From the NCBI GenBank assembly GCA_003250175.1, contig QKHD01000319.1, forward strand, positions 1-7,308: a DNA stretch of 7,308 nucleotides, in the 5' to 3' direction. Origin of the DNA: Helicobacteraceae bacterium (GTDB taxonomy: Bacteria > Campylobacterota > Campylobacteria > Campylobacterales > SZUA-545). The notes below the pieces were generated by a model. It was not told the DNA's origin, ran no database searches, and worked only from the letters and a program-made list of their open reading frames with translations. The position numbers and the translations under genes were made by a program. Positions 6,135 through 7,308 of the stretch are shown one piece after another (within the stretch, counting starts at the first letter, position 1; every line of letters starts with the position of its first letter).

Positions 6135-7308
6135 CTACATAAAATTGGGTGTGTGGGCTTTGGAGATGTCGATCGCCAAATCTTCATCCATTCCGATTTC
6201 TATCAACCGTTTAATCCGGTTCCTATCCATTTTCCGTTTAAGCTCTTCTACGAGCTCGAAACCGCGCTGGTACTGCTCCGGAGCGTCACCGCCCCCGGCT
6301 AGGATCGCCAGAGATTCCAACAGCATGCTCGATTCGCCGCTGGTTTCGTCCATAAACTCCTTGCGTCTGAACGCGGTGTTTTTCAGGGCGTTGATCTTTC
6401 CCGGGTTCTGGGTGATCGCCGACTTGACGTGGACGATACCGTAGGCGACGTGACGGGTCTCGTCGCGGCGGGCCAGATTGACGATCTTTTTGGTCGCCTG
6501 ATCGGGCAGATGCTCTTCGAGGAAGTGAAGCAGGTCGATAAAGGTCCCCTCCCCCATGACGTGCAGCAAAAAGGAGGTCTGCAGGTAATCGGGCTGGTTA
6601 AAGAGGGAATAGAGCGAGCGCTGCGTTACCGCCGAGGAGTAGCCGAAACCGCCGCCGTTGGCGTTGGCCCGCTTGGTAAAGACCTCGATATGTCGGGCTT
6701 CGTCGTTCATCAGGGAGGAAAGAAACATGGGAACTTCCATGTAGTAGGGATTCATCTGGCTGATAAACTTGCCCGGAATATAGAGGGCGGAAAACTCGTT
6801 TTCCACCAGGTAGGTCATGATCTGGCAGACCGCCCGCTCCATGACGGGGGCAAGGTCGGGGATCTCGTTCCAGGGAATGTCGCTGGTGGCGTTCCACTGG
6901 TACTCCTTGGCCTCTTCGTAGAGTCTGGCCACCGGTTCGGACCAGATCTGCTCCTTGTGGGAGAGTGCAAAGTCGTACTGTGGGGAGCCAAACTCCGGCA
7001 CGATCCCTCTAGCCATGAGGCCCTGCAGATCCGGAGCCTTGGTCTCGATGGAATCGGTCAGCTCCAGATCTTTAAGCAGCGGCTTGTCGCCCAGGCGTTT
7101 GCCCCAGGCGGCGTCACGGGGAAAGGTTCGGCGGCTCTGCTTGAGAATCTTGTAGGAAAACTGCCCCTTGAGCGGCTCTTTGTCCACAAGGATGTGGCCT
7201 TTGAGTTTGCACCAGCCCTTGAGGTCTTTTTCCAGATTTTCCACCTGGGAGACCACTTCGACGATCTCGTTTTCTCCGGCGAGCAGGAGTGCATTTTCCA
7301 GCTTTAAA
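6135..7308 (-). CDS. TusA-like sulfur-carrier domain fused to a ferritin-like diiron protein, 5' end outside the window
   Basis: The frame is open to the right edge; 390 residues are visible (residue 1 is the codon 7307-7305), ending in TAG at 6137-6135. Residues about 1-57 match the second half of a TusA/SirA-type domain: a GENEIVEVVS strand (about 11-20), a helix ending in GW32-C33-KLKGH38, then an acidic turn and the strand FSYKILK. The Cys-Pro motif that carries sulfur in TusA would lie upstream, beyond the window. The rest is a helical diiron domain with ligands E171 (ENEFSAL), E203 and H206 (DEARH), E253 (GEGTF), E283 and H286 (DETRH). This is the E/ExxH/E/ExxH layout of R2-like and bacterial multicomponent monooxygenase-like proteins. 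The expected chemistry is O2-dependent oxidation at a di-iron centre, but the substrate is unknown. A GTG at 7256 would give 373 residues but has no suitable ribosome site and would cut the TusA-like fold in half. It is probably the first visible gene of the three-gene operon. Confidence 0.85.
   Translation of the reverse strand, partial: LKLENALLLAGENEIVEVVSQVENLEKDLKGWCKLKGHILVDKEPLKGQFSYKILKQSRRTFPRDAAWGKRLGDKPLLKDLELTDSIETKAPDLQGLMARGIVPEFGSPQYDFALSHKEQIWSEPVARLYEEAKEYQWNATSDIPWNEIPDLAPVMERAVCQIMTYLVENEFSALYIPGKFISQMNPYYMEVPMFLSSLMNDEARHIEVFTKRANANGGGFGYSSAVTQRSLYSLFNQPDYLQTSFLLHVMGEGTFIDLLHFLEEHLPDQATKKIVNLARRDETRHVAYGIVHVKSAITQNPGKINALKNTAFRRKEFMDETSGESSMLLESLAILAGGGDAPEQYQRGFELVEELKRKMDRNRIKRLIEIGMDEDLAIDISKAHTPNFM

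Noticed and set aside
7254..7256. GTG as the true start of the diiron protein
   Set aside because: No Shine-Dalgarno lies at proper distance (GGAGA is about 16 or more bases away), and the frame continues upstream with residues that complete a TusA-like strand and helix.

Overview
All seven genes lie on the minus strand and are read from high to low coordinates. The window looks like the chromosome of a Campylobacterota bacterium (Sulfurovum / Sulfurimonas / Nitratifractor-type, a sulfur-oxidising lineage). This rests on the style of the GGDEF-EAL protein and of the response regulator. The base composition is fairly G+C-rich by eye, which would suit a Nitratifractor-like or other higher-GC member. 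This is an inference, not a species call.

Right half, in order of transcription: three tightly packed genes (gaps of 8 and 12 bp, strong Shine-Dalgarno sites). (1) A gene running off the right edge whose visible N-terminus resembles the C-terminal part of a TusA/SirA sulfur-carrier domain, followed by a ferritin-like diiron domain with an E / ExxH / E / ExxH ligand set. (2) An acyl-CoA-dehydrogenase-fold flavoprotein lacking the usual catalytic glutamate. (3) A PhnD-like 'periplasmic binding' fold protein with no signal peptide, where an in-frame stop directly before the ATG excludes an N-terminal extension. I do not recognise this trio as a described pathway. A cytoplasmic redox system handling a sulfur-carrier-linked or organosulfur substrate is the leading hypothesis and the best candidate here for something undescribed.

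Middle: a DEDDh 3'-5' exonuclease with an ExoX-type C-terminal module, then a 44-residue two-helix membrane protein with a near-perfect Shine-Dalgarno, preceded by nested inverted repeats.

Left half: a large membrane-bound sensor (periplasmic domain with a CXXCH c-type haem motif, HAMP-like and GAF-like regions, then complete GGDEF and EAL domains) that probably makes and breaks c-di-GMP in response to a redox or gas signal. Its leader could fold so as to hide its Shine-Dalgarno. After a strong hairpin at its stop codon comes a CheY-like receiver-domain protein that runs off the left edge. No rRNA, tRNA, CRISPR array or insertion sequence was seen, and no gene-free stretch exceeds about 105 bases.
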